Source of the DNA: a virus
IMG/VR virus record: IMGVR_UViG_3300042400_000421
Span: 1-64,000 of that record
DNA: 64,000 bases
Direction: 5' to 3' (one strand)
In this document: piece by piece, positions 40,101 through 47,739 of the stretch
How positions within the stretch are numbered: the stretch's first letter is position 1
Layout of the letters: each line of letters opens with the position of its first letter
Position numbers and translations under genes: made by a program
The notes under the pieces: generated by a model
The model's input: the letters and a program-made list of their open reading frames with translations, nothing else
What the model was told of the DNA's origin: nothing
Database searches by the model: none

Positions 40101-40575
40101 CGGACAATTGTTCAGCTCTTGAATAGTTGCCTGACTCAATAGCCTTTGCAATAGAGCTACCACGACAGCCTGATAATGCAATGATATCGTCATCAACTAA
40201 ATCTTCTAGTAGCTCAAAGTCCATTCTTGGTTTATAGTAGAAGTTGTCAACCCAGCCAGTTCTTGATGCTTTGAATAACTTATTCAACCCCTCGTTGTTT
40301 TTTGCAAGAAGAATTAAATGGAATCGCTCATGTTTCCCATCACCATCACCTTTAATCTCTGGAACAAAGTATGCTTCAATACCGAAGATTGGCTTAACGC
40401 CTTCTTTAACGCATGCATCTTGAAACTTCAAGACACCGCCCATTGTTCCGTGGTCAGTGATAGCAGAAGCGTACTGACCGTTCCGGCTAGATGTTTTAGC
40501 CATTTCCTGAGGCGTAGACATTCCATCAAGGAGTGAATACTCCGAATGGCAATGCAGGTGAACAAAATCAGTCAT
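37171..40575 (-). CDS. dnaE: DNA polymerase III alpha subunit (DnaE-like)
   Basis: 1134 residues. PHP domain: HLHCHSEYSLLDG at the start, AITDHGTMGG. The palm carries DYPDIDLDFED near residue 420 and IKIDVLGLKTV near 568, giving the three catalytic Asp. A thumb/fingers region with RIRNAGIHAAGMVVS follows, and an OB-fold-like C-terminal part starts near 945. It is the phage replicase, close to cellular DnaE1 in length. It overlaps the nucleotidase-like gene by eight bases. Confidence 0.95.
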   Translation of the reverse strand: MTDFVHLHCHSEYSLLDGMSTPQEMAKTSSRNGQYASAITDHGTMGGVLKFQDACVKEGVKPIFGIEAYFVPEIKGDGDGKHERFHLILLAKNNEGLNKLFKASRTGWVDNFYYKPRMDFELLEDLVDDDIIALSGCRGSSIAKAIESGNYSRAEQLSERFVKIFKDDFYFEIQAWNPKSINDGLIDLSKAFDKKVVATADCHFPTHDEKGCEEVLLMVSQYPSLSAGEERYAKENMPVLNDPDSSIVDKINKMYPQRSLRFDDINPYMADADTVYNWFQDAGYSDISYLENTIEVAEKCTAKIEKRKNLLPKYSKLFNSDDYIRELTEFELSNRNLGEEYKVRLEEELGIIKQLGFSDYFLIVWDLVKWADANNIGRGTGRGSVGGSLMAYLLDISKVDPIKYNLLFARFINPERNDYPDIDLDFEDKRRHEVRNYLRDRWGHDKVAAITTYGTYKPKSAVKDVSRVFQVPFQEINAITPYFETIEELETSDKGKIFCKKYPDVAELSKKLEGRIRNAGIHAAGMVVSSIPLTEICPVESRKDVNAGIRSVVTAFDMEDAEAVGLIKIDVLGLKTVSVIKDCLSKIKERTGIDVTEQSLELNDPKVYTAINDGNTVGVFQADAAAYRNLIERMGVDNFNDLVVSNALVRPGALLSQGKTYIDCKKGEKKPRYPHPLVEDILRETYGTVIFQEQLMQMAVLLADFTWAEADKLRKIIGKKRDAAGFDEYREKFVNNQYITKEKAEKIWLDFELAALYMFNKSHAVAYSMLSYQTMWLKVNYPLEFTWALLCNEDATDKITAYLMEAQRLGVNIFPPDINESDEYFTVGYVDGQVGIRFGLSNVQACGRTAIDEIKAKRPFNSYDEFTNKCSKRAVRVNVKDNLDKVGAFKSIGFASQYEHERYYLPILGFPITIHSEKNEMDEFVEDIANFHEINSPLTMVKAVVRSTKKTPQYLRIEFEDASGSATVFAERDTEVAVRDYVYALIGDRTLHSFCDAYHYIDTPMHEFVKLRAKAKEHDYAWLYPSGLGGADDEKTLLYIFHTRFFTTQTGKDMANLYCWDGEQIFKIVVFPGVFGKVKSIIKKGSWYAAKLAKIEDKKTLTRLDSYKIENERAMIPIAKYIDMKGLVHAGLVG

Positions 40576-41095
40576 TGATTTCCAATTCTAAAAGACTACC
40601 AATTGTAGGTAGTTGATTCCAATATTTTTTATTGTACCATGCTCGTCTGAGGAAAGCGTTGTGCCCCTCCTCAAGAAGTGTGATTACTTCGTTTGGATTA
40701 TCTTCTACAATGAATTCAGCGTTAAGATCATTAATAACATTATGCTTTTCACCCATATTACAAAAAATTGGTGTCATTGTTGATATTTGCCATTCATCAA
40801 GCCATTGCTGAGTCACACTCATTGATGCATCACTTCTTCTTGCAGTTACAATGTATACATCGTTGCCTTTGGCAAACCATTTATTAACTTGATACCAAGC
40901 ATCCTCAAAAGGTTTTAAATTTTTCCAAAATAATAAGTCTTCCATTATTTCATTTGATAAGTCACACTCATGATATGTTGTTAACCAGTCTGTGTAATCA
41001 TAATCAAAATGCCCTCTTATTTCAAGAGCTACGGTTAATGATTCGCCAATATTAGCGATTACACCGTCAAGATCTAAAGCAATTGTTTTTCCCAT
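40568..41095 (-). CDS. HAD-family 5'(3')-nucleotidase-like protein
   Basis: 175 residues. ALDLDGVIA (Asp8/Asp10 nucleophile motif), YIVTARRSD (motif II Thr), and VEDNPNEV (motif IV acids) fit the 5'(3')-deoxyribonucleotidase branch of the HAD superfamily. It would dephosphorylate nucleotides, perhaps to balance pools before polymerisation. Directly before dnaE. Confidence 0.83.
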   Translation of the reverse strand: MGKTIALDLDGVIANIGESLTVALEIRGHFDYDYTDWLTTYHECDLSNEIMEDLLFWKNLKPFEDAWYQVNKWFAKGNDVYIVTARRSDASMSVTQQWLDEWQISTMTPIFCNMGEKHNVINDLNAEFIVEDNPNEVITLLEEGHNAFLRRAWYNKKYWNQLPTIGSLLELEIND

Positions 41096-41106
41096 ATAAA
41101 TAGCAA

Positions 41107-41130
41107 GCAGGGGAGATTTCTCCCCCCTGC
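41107..41130 (-). terminator. Hairpin terminator candidate
   Basis: Minus strand GCAGGGGGGAGA, AA, TCTCCCCTGC: a stem of at least 10 pairs with a small loop between the SSB stop and the nucleotidase start. The T run after it is weak (TTGCTATTTATA). It could reduce read-through from the abundant SSB transcript. Confidence 0.6.
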
Positions 41131-41151
41131 GCCATTACCTCTCTATTAGAG

Positions 41152-41799
41152 TTACCACTCGTCTTTTGAAATTTCGCCAGTTGTAAAGAATCGCTCTTGC
41201 TTGTCATATGACAATGTTAAATAAACATTGTCAAGATCATGCATTGGCAGTTCTGCTACATCCTTTGGCATTTCTGAAACACTCAATGGAATAAGGCTAT
41301 AGTTTGTGTCTGACGCACCTGAACCTTGACGAGAATACTTGTACTCTCTATCAGTAATGCTACCGAATTCCTTTGCATACTCAATAAGAATTGAACCAAT
41401 ATGACGCTGATTGAATGTTGTATCAATAATTCGTGGTTCCCAAACTCCCGGCTCTACCTCAACTGCAACATTAATTACTAAGTGAGTCTTTGGCTTCCAT
41501 GCCTTATCTTTATGAGTTTGTTCCGAACCCCAACAACGGAACCCAAACTTTTCAAGTCCGGCGGTAGAGGCTGCTCGCCACTTCCAGTTGATTGGTGATG
41601 TAATAACTGGAACCATTACTCCAGTCCCAAACTTTTCATCAAAGTTTTTTGCATCTTCTGTCAACTCTTGACGGAAGCGCACCTTGATTGATTCTCCTGC
41701 TTGGATTGTTAGGTACTTCTTAGTACCAGTTTTATTTGCACCCTGTGCAGGTGCAACTGCTTTTTCTAGCTCTGATAGTGTTTTTACTGTTTTAAACAT
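41152..41799 (-). CDS. ssb: Single-stranded DNA-binding protein candidate
   Basis: 215 residues. A beta-rich middle (THLVINVAVEVEPGVWEPRI; FGSITDREYKYSRQGSGAS) with aromatic and basic residues, and an acidic aromatic end ISKDEW, match phage gp32-type SSBs that occur between primase and polymerase genes. The assignment is by layout and context; no motif is decisive. Confidence 0.7.
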   Translation of the reverse strand: MFKTVKTLSELEKAVAPAQGANKTGTKKYLTIQAGESIKVRFRQELTEDAKNFDEKFGTGVMVPVITSPINWKWRAASTAGLEKFGFRCWGSEQTHKDKAWKPKTHLVINVAVEVEPGVWEPRIIDTTFNQRHIGSILIEYAKEFGSITDREYKYSRQGSGASDTNYSLIPLSVSEMPKDVAELPMHDLDNVYLTLSYDKQERFFTTGEISKDEW

Positions 41800-41810
41800 A
41801 TTTATATCTC

Positions 41811-42755
41811 CTATATATGTGATTGTTTGTTTGTTAATGTGTTTATTATTTCTTCCTGTGTCATCTCTCCTGCGTCTTTTTTGTCCGCAGGCAATTGCAC
41901 AGTGTAGAGGTCTTTACCGCTACAAGCAAATAGTATATCACGCTTCATGTACTCTCCTGCCTCATCATTGTCTGAAAATACAATTATTGAATCAAAATAT
42001 TTTTTCAATAACTTGAACTGAAAATCAGAAATCTTTGAGCCAAGTGTAGCAACAACATTGGGGAAACCAGCCTGATGAATGAACATTGCATCAATACTTC
42101 CTTCCACAACTATGCATGAATTATACTGTTTAGCATTTTGAATGTTAAATAAAACATTGGCTCTCTTAAAGCCTTTGTTGTACAAGTATCTTGGTTCTTG
42201 CTCGCTCTTTATAGCACGACCAATAAAACCAACAGCCTTATACTGTGCATCCCTAACAGGGATTACAACTCTCTCTTTTGCTGCCGAATATCCAACTTCA
42301 AAATGTTCTAATATATCATACTCCAAGCCTCTCTCATAGAGAGTTAAGAGTTTTTGTAAATCTTCATCATTGGTATAGTCAATTTCAACATCAGATATAT
42401 TGAGTTGTTCTTCCTCAGCCTCTTCATAATTAAGTTCTCTATCAATATGATTCTGAAGAGCAACATGATCTAGCTTGATATCTTTACCAAAAGGTTTCCC
42501 AGTAACTTGTTTATACAAGTGCCTGAAGTTACCTTTTTTACCGCAAGATGGATTAAAGCATTGCCATAAACCAGTCTTGATGTTGATATAAAACGCTGGA
42601 CTATGCAGATTTTTATGGAAAGGACAGAAGATATTTACTTCACTCATGCCCTCACTTTGGACATGAATGTTGTAGTCATTAAATAAATCTCTAATGTTCT
42701 TTTCGAGATTACTTGATGAAATGTAACTGGAATTTGAAAATGTTTGATTTCGCAT
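41811..42755 (-). CDS. dnaG: DnaG-like primase
   Basis: 314 residues. Zinc-binding: CPFHKN (Cys44, His47) and WQCFNPSCGKK (Cys66, Cys71), the CHC2-type finger. The TOPRIM domain has CIVVEGSIDAM (Glu219) and VFSDNDEAG (Asp262/Asp264). Residues 160-190 carry VVIPVRDA..AVGFIGR. It should make RNA primers with the helicase just upstream. Shorter than cellular DnaG, lacking the helicase-binding C terminus. Confidence 0.93.
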   Translation of the reverse strand: MRNQTFSNSSYISSSNLEKNIRDLFNDYNIHVQSEGMSEVNIFCPFHKNLHSPAFYINIKTGLWQCFNPSCGKKGNFRHLYKQVTGKPFGKDIKLDHVALQNHIDRELNYEEAEEEQLNISDVEIDYTNDEDLQKLLTLYERGLEYDILEHFEVGYSAAKERVVIPVRDAQYKAVGFIGRAIKSEQEPRYLYNKGFKRANVLFNIQNAKQYNSCIVVEGSIDAMFIHQAGFPNVVATLGSKISDFQFKLLKKYFDSIIVFSDNDEAGEYMKRDILFACSGKDLYTVQLPADKKDAGEMTQEEIINTLTNKQSHI

Positions 42756-42885
42756 TATAATCTGTTACCAATTTTGTTTTAATAAAGCTTCCATGAACGG
42801 CTCTCCATTCATCTTCTATCCAAGGTCTTAACCTTACAATAGTCTCAATATCTTGAGCCTCTCCATTAATGTATCTTTTGGGCAT
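42709..42885 (-). CDS. Small hypothetical protein, 58 residues
   Basis: MPKRYINGEAQDIETIVRL, then a Trp-containing basic stretch. The ATG overlaps the helicase stop as TAATG, with GGGAG upstream, and the frame runs 47 bases into the primase gene. Position suggests a replication accessory peptide, but no evidence for a role. Confidence 0.6.
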   Translation of the reverse strand: MPKRYINGEAQDIETIVRLRPWIEDEWRAVHGSFIKTKLVTDYNAKSNIFKFQLHFIK

Positions 42886-44102
42886 TATAGCTCCCATTCT
42901 TCATTCCACTTTCCTGTTTCAAGGTTCCATCTAAGATAGAAACCAAATTGTGTTGATCTTCTTACTTTTCGTGATACAACCTGAAAAACATCAGAGTTAT
43001 ATTCACGATGAATTGCTAATACTAAGTCGGCATCATAGGCCAACTGCTTACTCCATGCTACTTCTTCAAGTTCAGGTGGTCGCTCTGAGTGACCCTCATT
43101 CATTGTTACAGCAGCAACATCGATAATGGGGATACCATTCTTAACAGCCATACGCTTGAATGCTTTAGAAAGGTTCTTTGCCTTTTCTGTTTCATTCTTT
43201 GCGCCAGTCGCATCATCAAATAGGCCGTGATAGTCAAGAATAACCATGTCCGGATGATACTGGTCAATCTTTGCTTGAACCATATTTTGGTCAGCAGATT
43301 CTAACCCCTCTGATGTCACCAAATAGATTGGATGCTTACCCTCAAATGTATTCTCAGCCCATACTGCATAGTCATCCACAATGCTTCTGTTGGCTTTTAC
43401 AAGGTCTGTATTGGTAAAGTGCCCCTCGCCGTTATTTAAAAGCGTGTCCAGTCTCTGACCTTCCTGTTGTTTATTCATTTCTAATGAAATAATCAAAGGT
43501 CGGTATCCTGCCCGCCATGCATTTACTGCAAATAAACGAGCAATAAAACTTTTACCAACGCCAGTCCAACCAAGAAGAACAACAAAGTCTCCCGGTTGCC
43601 AACCGCCGAAAGACTTATCAAGAACTTTAATTCCACTAGGTATTCCAGGAATATCTCTTGACTCTTCTAGTGATCTTCTTTTTAAATCGCTAGCTCTATC
43701 TTTCCACTCACTTACAAGGTCAGTATCCTTAAGACTACTGGAGAACTTATATAATTGAGATGTTGATTGCATGAGATATGCCATAGCCTCTTTAGGGCCC
43801 ATATCCTTAAGCATATTATTGGCTTTAGAAATAATCTGCCGTGTTTGATACGACAAAGATTCTTTCTTTGCTTCTATTAAGTAATAACTTAATGGTTCAG
43901 GAGTATTGATAAACTCAAAGTCTGGATAGTGGTGTTTTACCGTATCCTTTGAAGGAGTCTTTTTATGCTCGTCATAATGTTGCACTACGAAGTTCCAAAT
44001 GTCACGATGTTCAACAAAGACATTTTCAATGCCCTCATTAACCGCCTCAACATAGTTACCCGAATTAAGTAAAGAGTTAATAACTCTTATTTCATAATTC
44101 AT
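42885..44102 (-). CDS. dnaB: Replicative DNA helicase, DnaB-like
   Basis: 405 residues. A helical N-terminal part (1-120) and a RecA-like motor: Walker A GWTGVGKS (178-185), ISLEMN (H1a), Walker B MVILDYHGLF (Asp290), IPIIDVAAVTMNEG (H3) and VVSRKVRR (arginine finger region). It should form the hexameric helicase that drives the fork with the primase. Slightly short against cellular DnaB. Confidence 0.92.
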   Translation of the reverse strand: MNYEIRVINSLLNSGNYVEAVNEGIENVFVEHRDIWNFVVQHYDEHKKTPSKDTVKHHYPDFEFINTPEPLSYYLIEAKKESLSYQTRQIISKANNMLKDMGPKEAMAYLMQSTSQLYKFSSSLKDTDLVSEWKDRASDLKRRSLEESRDIPGIPSGIKVLDKSFGGWQPGDFVVLLGWTGVGKSFIARLFAVNAWRAGYRPLIISLEMNKQQEGQRLDTLLNNGEGHFTNTDLVKANRSIVDDYAVWAENTFEGKHPIYLVTSEGLESADQNMVQAKIDQYHPDMVILDYHGLFDDATGAKNETEKAKNLSKAFKRMAVKNGIPIIDVAAVTMNEGHSERPPELEEVAWSKQLAYDADLVLAIHREYNSDVFQVVSRKVRRSTQFGFYLRWNLETGKWNEEWEL

Positions 44103-44400
44103 TTTCCATTCGCTTTCTTGTTTCTTCTAATATTTCTTGGAATCTGTTATCAGACTTGTTGTTGAACTGCACTCTGTCTATATGTGTTTTAGATTCAATT
44201 GCAAAATCAAATACTAAAACCGGCCCTGTCTTCCCTTTGACAAAAGATTCAATAGCTTTAAACAATAGTTCTGATTCATAAAACTCAGATATTGCTTTGG
44301 CTACTGGCTCTTGTCTAGGGGAGTCAGGAATAAATAGCTTAGAGTGCTTTTTGCAACAATCCTGAAAGAATAGAATCGTCTGCTCTCCAGTTGCTTTCAT
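44092..44400 (-). CDS. Hypothetical protein before the helicase
   Basis: 102 residues: MKATGEQTILFFQDCCKKHS, then VAKAISEFYESELLFKAIES, VFDFAIESKTHIDR and a charged helical end. Its place just before the DnaB-like gene suggests a loader or helicase regulator, but no AAA+ motif is present. It overlaps the second WhiB gene by 62 bases, which is more than usual here, so its start is uncertain. Confidence 0.6.
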   Translation of the reverse strand: MKATGEQTILFFQDCCKKHSKLFIPDSPRQEPVAKAISEFYESELLFKAIESFVKGKTGPVLVFDFAIESKTHIDRVQFNNKSDNRFQEILEETRKRMENEL

Positions 44401-44635
44401 TTTCCCTCGTTGCTTCTTGCCAAGTGTGGACTAGGTAATCATACTCGGAGATACCGGCAATTACCCCAACAAAAGAGGTATTTTTTAAAGCAGTAATTAG
44501 ACATTCTTTTTTGACAGTACATCTTGAGCAGCCTTCTTTTGCATACTCAACTTCTTTAATGTCATAAGATAACCAACTACTTGCTTTGGCATCACCTGTG
44601 CAGATTGCTTTAGATCTCCAATTACTTTGCATCAT
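44339..44635 (-). CDS. whiB: Second WhiB-family protein
   Basis: 98 residues with Cys12, Cys36, Cys39 and Cys45 (C-x23-C-x2-C-x5-C), the Wbl iron-sulfur signature. The G[IV]WGG turn is replaced by GVIAGISEYD and no basic tail follows. It may therefore bind sigma factor without the usual DNA contact, or act as a decoy. It lies in the replication operon, unlike the copy at 13612. Confidence 0.85.
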   Translation of the reverse strand: MMQSNWRSKAICTGDAKASSWLSYDIKEVEYAKEGCSRCTVKKECLITALKNTSFVGVIAGISEYDYLVHTWQEATRENESNWRADDSILSGLLQKAL

Positions 44636-44819
44636 CTAATTCTTGAAGCTTTGCCTCAATTTGCATATCAATGGAATCCCATAACTTCTTCCACGAAGCC
44701 TCATCATCCAACGATGGTGCCATTGTTTTAGCACCTGCGTCAAGACGAAGTGACTCGTAGTTTCCAAGGTTCTTGGTGATTCCAAGGGATGCCCATATTT
44801 CTACTTTTTCTTCACTCAT
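44622..44819 (-). CDS. Small acidic protein, 65 residues
   Basis: Begins MSEEKVEIWASLGITKNLGN and ends in a charged helix. It abuts the WhiB gene with a 14-base overlap and the MerR-like gene with an ATGA overlap. A partner of either regulator is possible; no family evidence. Confidence 0.65.
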   Translation of the reverse strand: MSEEKVEIWASLGITKNLGNYESLRLDAGAKTMAPSLDDEASWKKLWDSIDMQIEAKLQELDDAK

Positions 44820-45250
44820 AACTTTAACTTTACCTTTTCCTGTATTGTTTTAATTTTGGCATTGATGCCAATATTTTTTTCTTGTGTTGGTCTACCGGGT
44901 GTTCTATCATTAAAGAATTCAATCATTTCATAAACATCTGATTCTTCATAATAGCGCCAATTCTGGTAGCTCTTATACTTTTCACCAAATTTACTTGGCT
45001 CTGGTATTAGATTCTTTTTTTCATATTTTCTAATTGTGTCAGTTCTACGCTCAACAATTTTAGCAACTTCTCCAACAGTATATAGCCTGATTAGGAGAAG
45101 TTCTGACTGCTGATACGGAATTAAAATGTTTTCTCCATTATCAAGTCTTTCAGCATAAATTTTATTGCTATTTTTATTTACTTTCTTTAACTTAACGATA
45201 GTATCAGAATAGCGATAAAACTTATTTAGGACTGGTTTTTTTGTAATCAT
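44816..45250 (-). CDS. MerR-like HTH regulator
   Basis: 144 residues. The C-terminal half, LYTVGEVAKIVERRTDTIR followed by KYEKKNLIPEPSKF and WRYYEESDVYEMIEFF, is a MerR-type winged helix. The first 50 residues (KFYRYSDTIVKLKKVNK) are beta-like and are not part of the MerR fold. It may regulate late or replication genes, or set up DNA at an origin. Confidence 0.8.
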   Translation of the reverse strand: MITKKPVLNKFYRYSDTIVKLKKVNKNSNKIYAERLDNGENILIPYQQSELLLIRLYTVGEVAKIVERRTDTIRKYEKKNLIPEPSKFGEKYKSYQNWRYYEESDVYEMIEFFNDRTPGRPTQEKNIGINAKIKTIQEKVKLKL

Positions 45251-45434
45251 TCCTTGCCCTCTTTCCTTGCTTTAGTTTCTCTAAAAATAATTCTAGTTTT
45301 GCAACTTCTATATCCTTAGTATCACCACACACAACGCATGTAACATCTACATAATAAGTTCCATTGGCATAGTAATCTGCACCAATAAACTTTTGCTGTC
45401 CACATTTAGAACATTGCAATCTTATGTTTCTCAT
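45222..45434 (-). CDS. Zinc-ribbon protein, 70 residues
   Basis: CSKCGQQ at residues 8-14 and CVVCGDT about 22 residues on form a treble-clef-like zinc ribbon. A basic C terminus (KLKQGKRARNDYKK) suggests DNA or RNA contact. It overlaps the MerR-like gene by 29 bases. Confidence 0.75.
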   Translation of the reverse strand: MRNIRLQCSKCGQQKFIGADYYANGTYYVDVTCVVCGDTKDIEVAKLELFLEKLKQGKRARNDYKKTSPK

Positions 45435-45440
45435 AGAATT

Positions 45441-46607
45441 TTAATCAAGCCAGCATGTATATTCTGCTGTAACAATTCCTCTTTCTGGATGAACAAACAT
45501 CAACGGTTGAGATGCTTGACCGATAGCAGCAAGACTCTCCATAGCGTAAGTATTAGTTGACTCAGGGCTTCCTGAGATACGACACTGCACACTGTTAAAT
45601 GTCATCTTAGTTGGGGTATGGAAATGACCAAAGTAAACATCATCAAATGGCTCTTCAATTGCTCCAACTTTCCATCCAAAGATTTTCTTTTGGAATGAAT
45701 AAAAAGTTGAAAGACTGCCAAATTGATCACCGTGAATAAGCAATGACTTATAGTTGCCAATTGTATCAATTGCGTACCAGTTTCTTTCTCCACGACCATC
45801 GGGGATGTGGAACTTAATACGCTTTTCATTCTCAAACATAAGTTGAAGAATCCTATAAAGCATACGATCACCATTAGTTTCAGGATCATGGTCACGCCTT
45901 GCACGACCTCCAACTGAGCCATGATTACCAATTACACCAACAAATGTAACTGTCTCAAAATTCTCAAGCATTTTAGTAACAAAGTTCTTTAAAATTCTTG
46001 GCCCATCAACAGTAATTTGACGATATAAACCACCATCAATTAAAAATGATTGACCAGGGAAAATTAATTCTCCCTCAATAATGTCTCCTAATGCCCAAAT
46101 ATGCAAGTGCTTAACTGGGTGTTCTGCTCTTTGAATTTCTGTCAACTTAATAACAGTTTCTGCATACTGCTCAATTCTGCGCTCACATATTTCAGAGTTA
46201 TAAGTAGGTGTTACCTTAGCAAGTTGCCAGTCTGCTAGAACAGCAACAGCAACTTCCTCAGAAGCCTTTCTCTTATCTTTTGCAGGAGTTGGAATGCGAT
46301 CAATTTTATTGTCCGCAATGTCCTCTTTTACTGCACGATAAACGGCACTTGCAAGTTCAGTACTCTTGCCCTTAAGTTTTTCATACTCTTGCAAAAGCTT
46401 TGCATATGAAACCTTAAGTTCTGATTCATTTGTCGGTGTTTTTCCAACCACCGGATTTACAGGGATTTCCACAAATCCATTTTCTTTTCTAAATTTACAC
46501 AGACCCATTGAGTCAATAGACTTTCTACAACTTGCATCTGCGTATTTTTGGTTTTGTGTATTTGGTTCAAAGGTCTGATTACAGCCTTCTGCTCCACATT
46601 CTTTCAT
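45441..46607 (-). CDS. Mre11/SbcD-like metallophosphoesterase
   Basis: 388 residues. The phosphoesterase motifs are LADWQLAK (Asp126), LGDIIEGE (GD-x2-E), GNHGSVGG, LLIHGDQFG and YFGHFHTPT, which coordinate two metal ions. The N terminus has CGAEGC and further Cys residues as a possible zinc finger. Probably a DNA-processing nuclease, as an SbcD partner (SbcC) is absent. Confidence 0.8.
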   Translation of the reverse strand: MKECGAEGCNQTFEPNTQNQKYADASCRKSIDSMGLCKFRKENGFVEIPVNPVVGKTPTNESELKVSYAKLLQEYEKLKGKSTELASAVYRAVKEDIADNKIDRIPTPAKDKRKASEEVAVAVLADWQLAKVTPTYNSEICERRIEQYAETVIKLTEIQRAEHPVKHLHIWALGDIIEGELIFPGQSFLIDGGLYRQITVDGPRILKNFVTKMLENFETVTFVGVIGNHGSVGGRARRDHDPETNGDRMLYRILQLMFENEKRIKFHIPDGRGERNWYAIDTIGNYKSLLIHGDQFGSLSTFYSFQKKIFGWKVGAIEEPFDDVYFGHFHTPTKMTFNSVQCRISGSPESTNTYAMESLAAIGQASQPLMFVHPERGIVTAEYTCWLD

Positions 46608-46648
46608 TCGGACTCCTTCGTAGTCTCGAATATCATACCATAGGAAAG

Positions 46649-47086
46649 TTAGATATTTGACCTTTTAAGTCTATTTTCTATGGGTTTATTTTGAGCATGA
46701 TTTCTCTTTTTAGTATGGGGTTTTGTATTCTTTACAGTCTCTCTCATCTTTGTTTTATGAGCAGCTGAGGACTTATGACCTTCTTTATGCAATGCACTAT
46801 GTTCTATATGAGTACATAAAAAAAGATTATCTAAACGATTGTCATCTTTAATTTCATTAATATGATGGACCGTTTCCCAAGGCTGCAAATAGCGTTGCAC
46901 GTACTCTTCCATAACAAGTCTATGCTCATAAGCATAACCACGAATATTCTTTGGGTGATCTGTTTTTAATACCCTGACGTAACCTTTATCGTCAATGTAC
47001 TTTCCACCATTATAGTTTGCACTATCTTCGCCAGAAGGCGGTTTGTCTGACCAACTCACATCTTTACGCTGTGATGCAAGAGCCAA
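46649..47086 (-). CDS. HNH endonuclease (HNH_3 type)
   Basis: 145 residues. AYEHRLVMEEYVQRYLQPWE then TVHHINEIKDDNRLDNL and CTHIEHSALH form an HNH_3 nuclease core; the rest is a basic tail (HKTKMRETVKNTKPHTKKRN). It starts at TTG 47086. Such enzymes are often mobile homing endonucleases. It lies between tail and replication modules without an intron being evident. Confidence 0.83.
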   Translation of the reverse strand: MALASQRKDVSWSDKPPSGEDSANYNGGKYIDDKGYVRVLKTDHPKNIRGYAYEHRLVMEEYVQRYLQPWETVHHINEIKDDNRLDNLFLCTHIEHSALHKEGHKSSAAHKTKMRETVKNTKPHTKKRNHAQNKPIENRLKRSNI

Positions 47087-47088
47087 GG

Positions 47089-47730
47089 TTATGCAACTCC
47101 ACCGATATCTTCGATATAGAATTGAACTAGTGACGAATCAGTAAGCGCCCATGTACTTGGGTTTGCAGAACTTGCACCAGCGATTCTTTGTACTTCAATA
47201 AAGAATGATTCGTTAACTTCATCTGAAGAATAAATTGAAGAGTAAACTCCAGCCCCAAAAGTCTTTCCAGTTCTTAAAGTTGTATTTGCAATATTCGCAC
47301 CACCACTGACTAAGTTGATAAAAGTTCCAATTCCAGAATTAAGTGTGTATGTTGTTATTGTATTACCACTACTTACTCCATTTCCTTTGCAAAACCTAAT
47401 CTCGTATCGGCTATCTTCTCCACCAGAACTCGCTTGGGTTATTCCAGGAAGATGAAGAGTTAATCTATAATATCTTGTTGACTCAACTGTAACACGATTA
47501 TCAGCACCTCCGACTAAATCAAGAGAGGCTAATTTGACATTGGCAAACTCTGCTGAGACTGAGGAGCCATTAGTAATGACAGTATTAGAAATTTTAAGAA
47601 GACCTTTAGGCTTATCTTCATTAAAAATTTTAACCTGCTCAATATTAGTAGACATCTGGTTAAGACGAACGCTACTAATCGGGGTTAAATCTGTCCATGT
47701 AACAAGGGAGTAGTTTGTATAGTCAGCCAT
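47089..47730 (-). CDS. Tail-associated structural protein
   Basis: 213 residues; Ser/Thr/Gly/Asn-rich and beta-like in the middle (ITNGSSVSAEFANVKLASLD), starting with MADYTNYSLVTWTDLTPISS, a pattern common to the N termini of phage collar or fibre partners. It lies just after the S74 fibre gene. No enzyme motif. Confidence 0.6.
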   Translation of the reverse strand: MADYTNYSLVTWTDLTPISSVRLNQMSTNIEQVKIFNEDKPKGLLKISNTVITNGSSVSAEFANVKLASLDLVGGADNRVTVESTRYYRLTLHLPGITQASSGGEDSRYEIRFCKGNGVSSGNTITTYTLNSGIGTFINLVSGGANIANTTLRTGKTFGAGVYSSIYSSDEVNESFFIEVQRIAGASSANPSTWALTDSSLVQFYIEDIGGVA

Positions 47731-47739
47731 ATCTATCTA

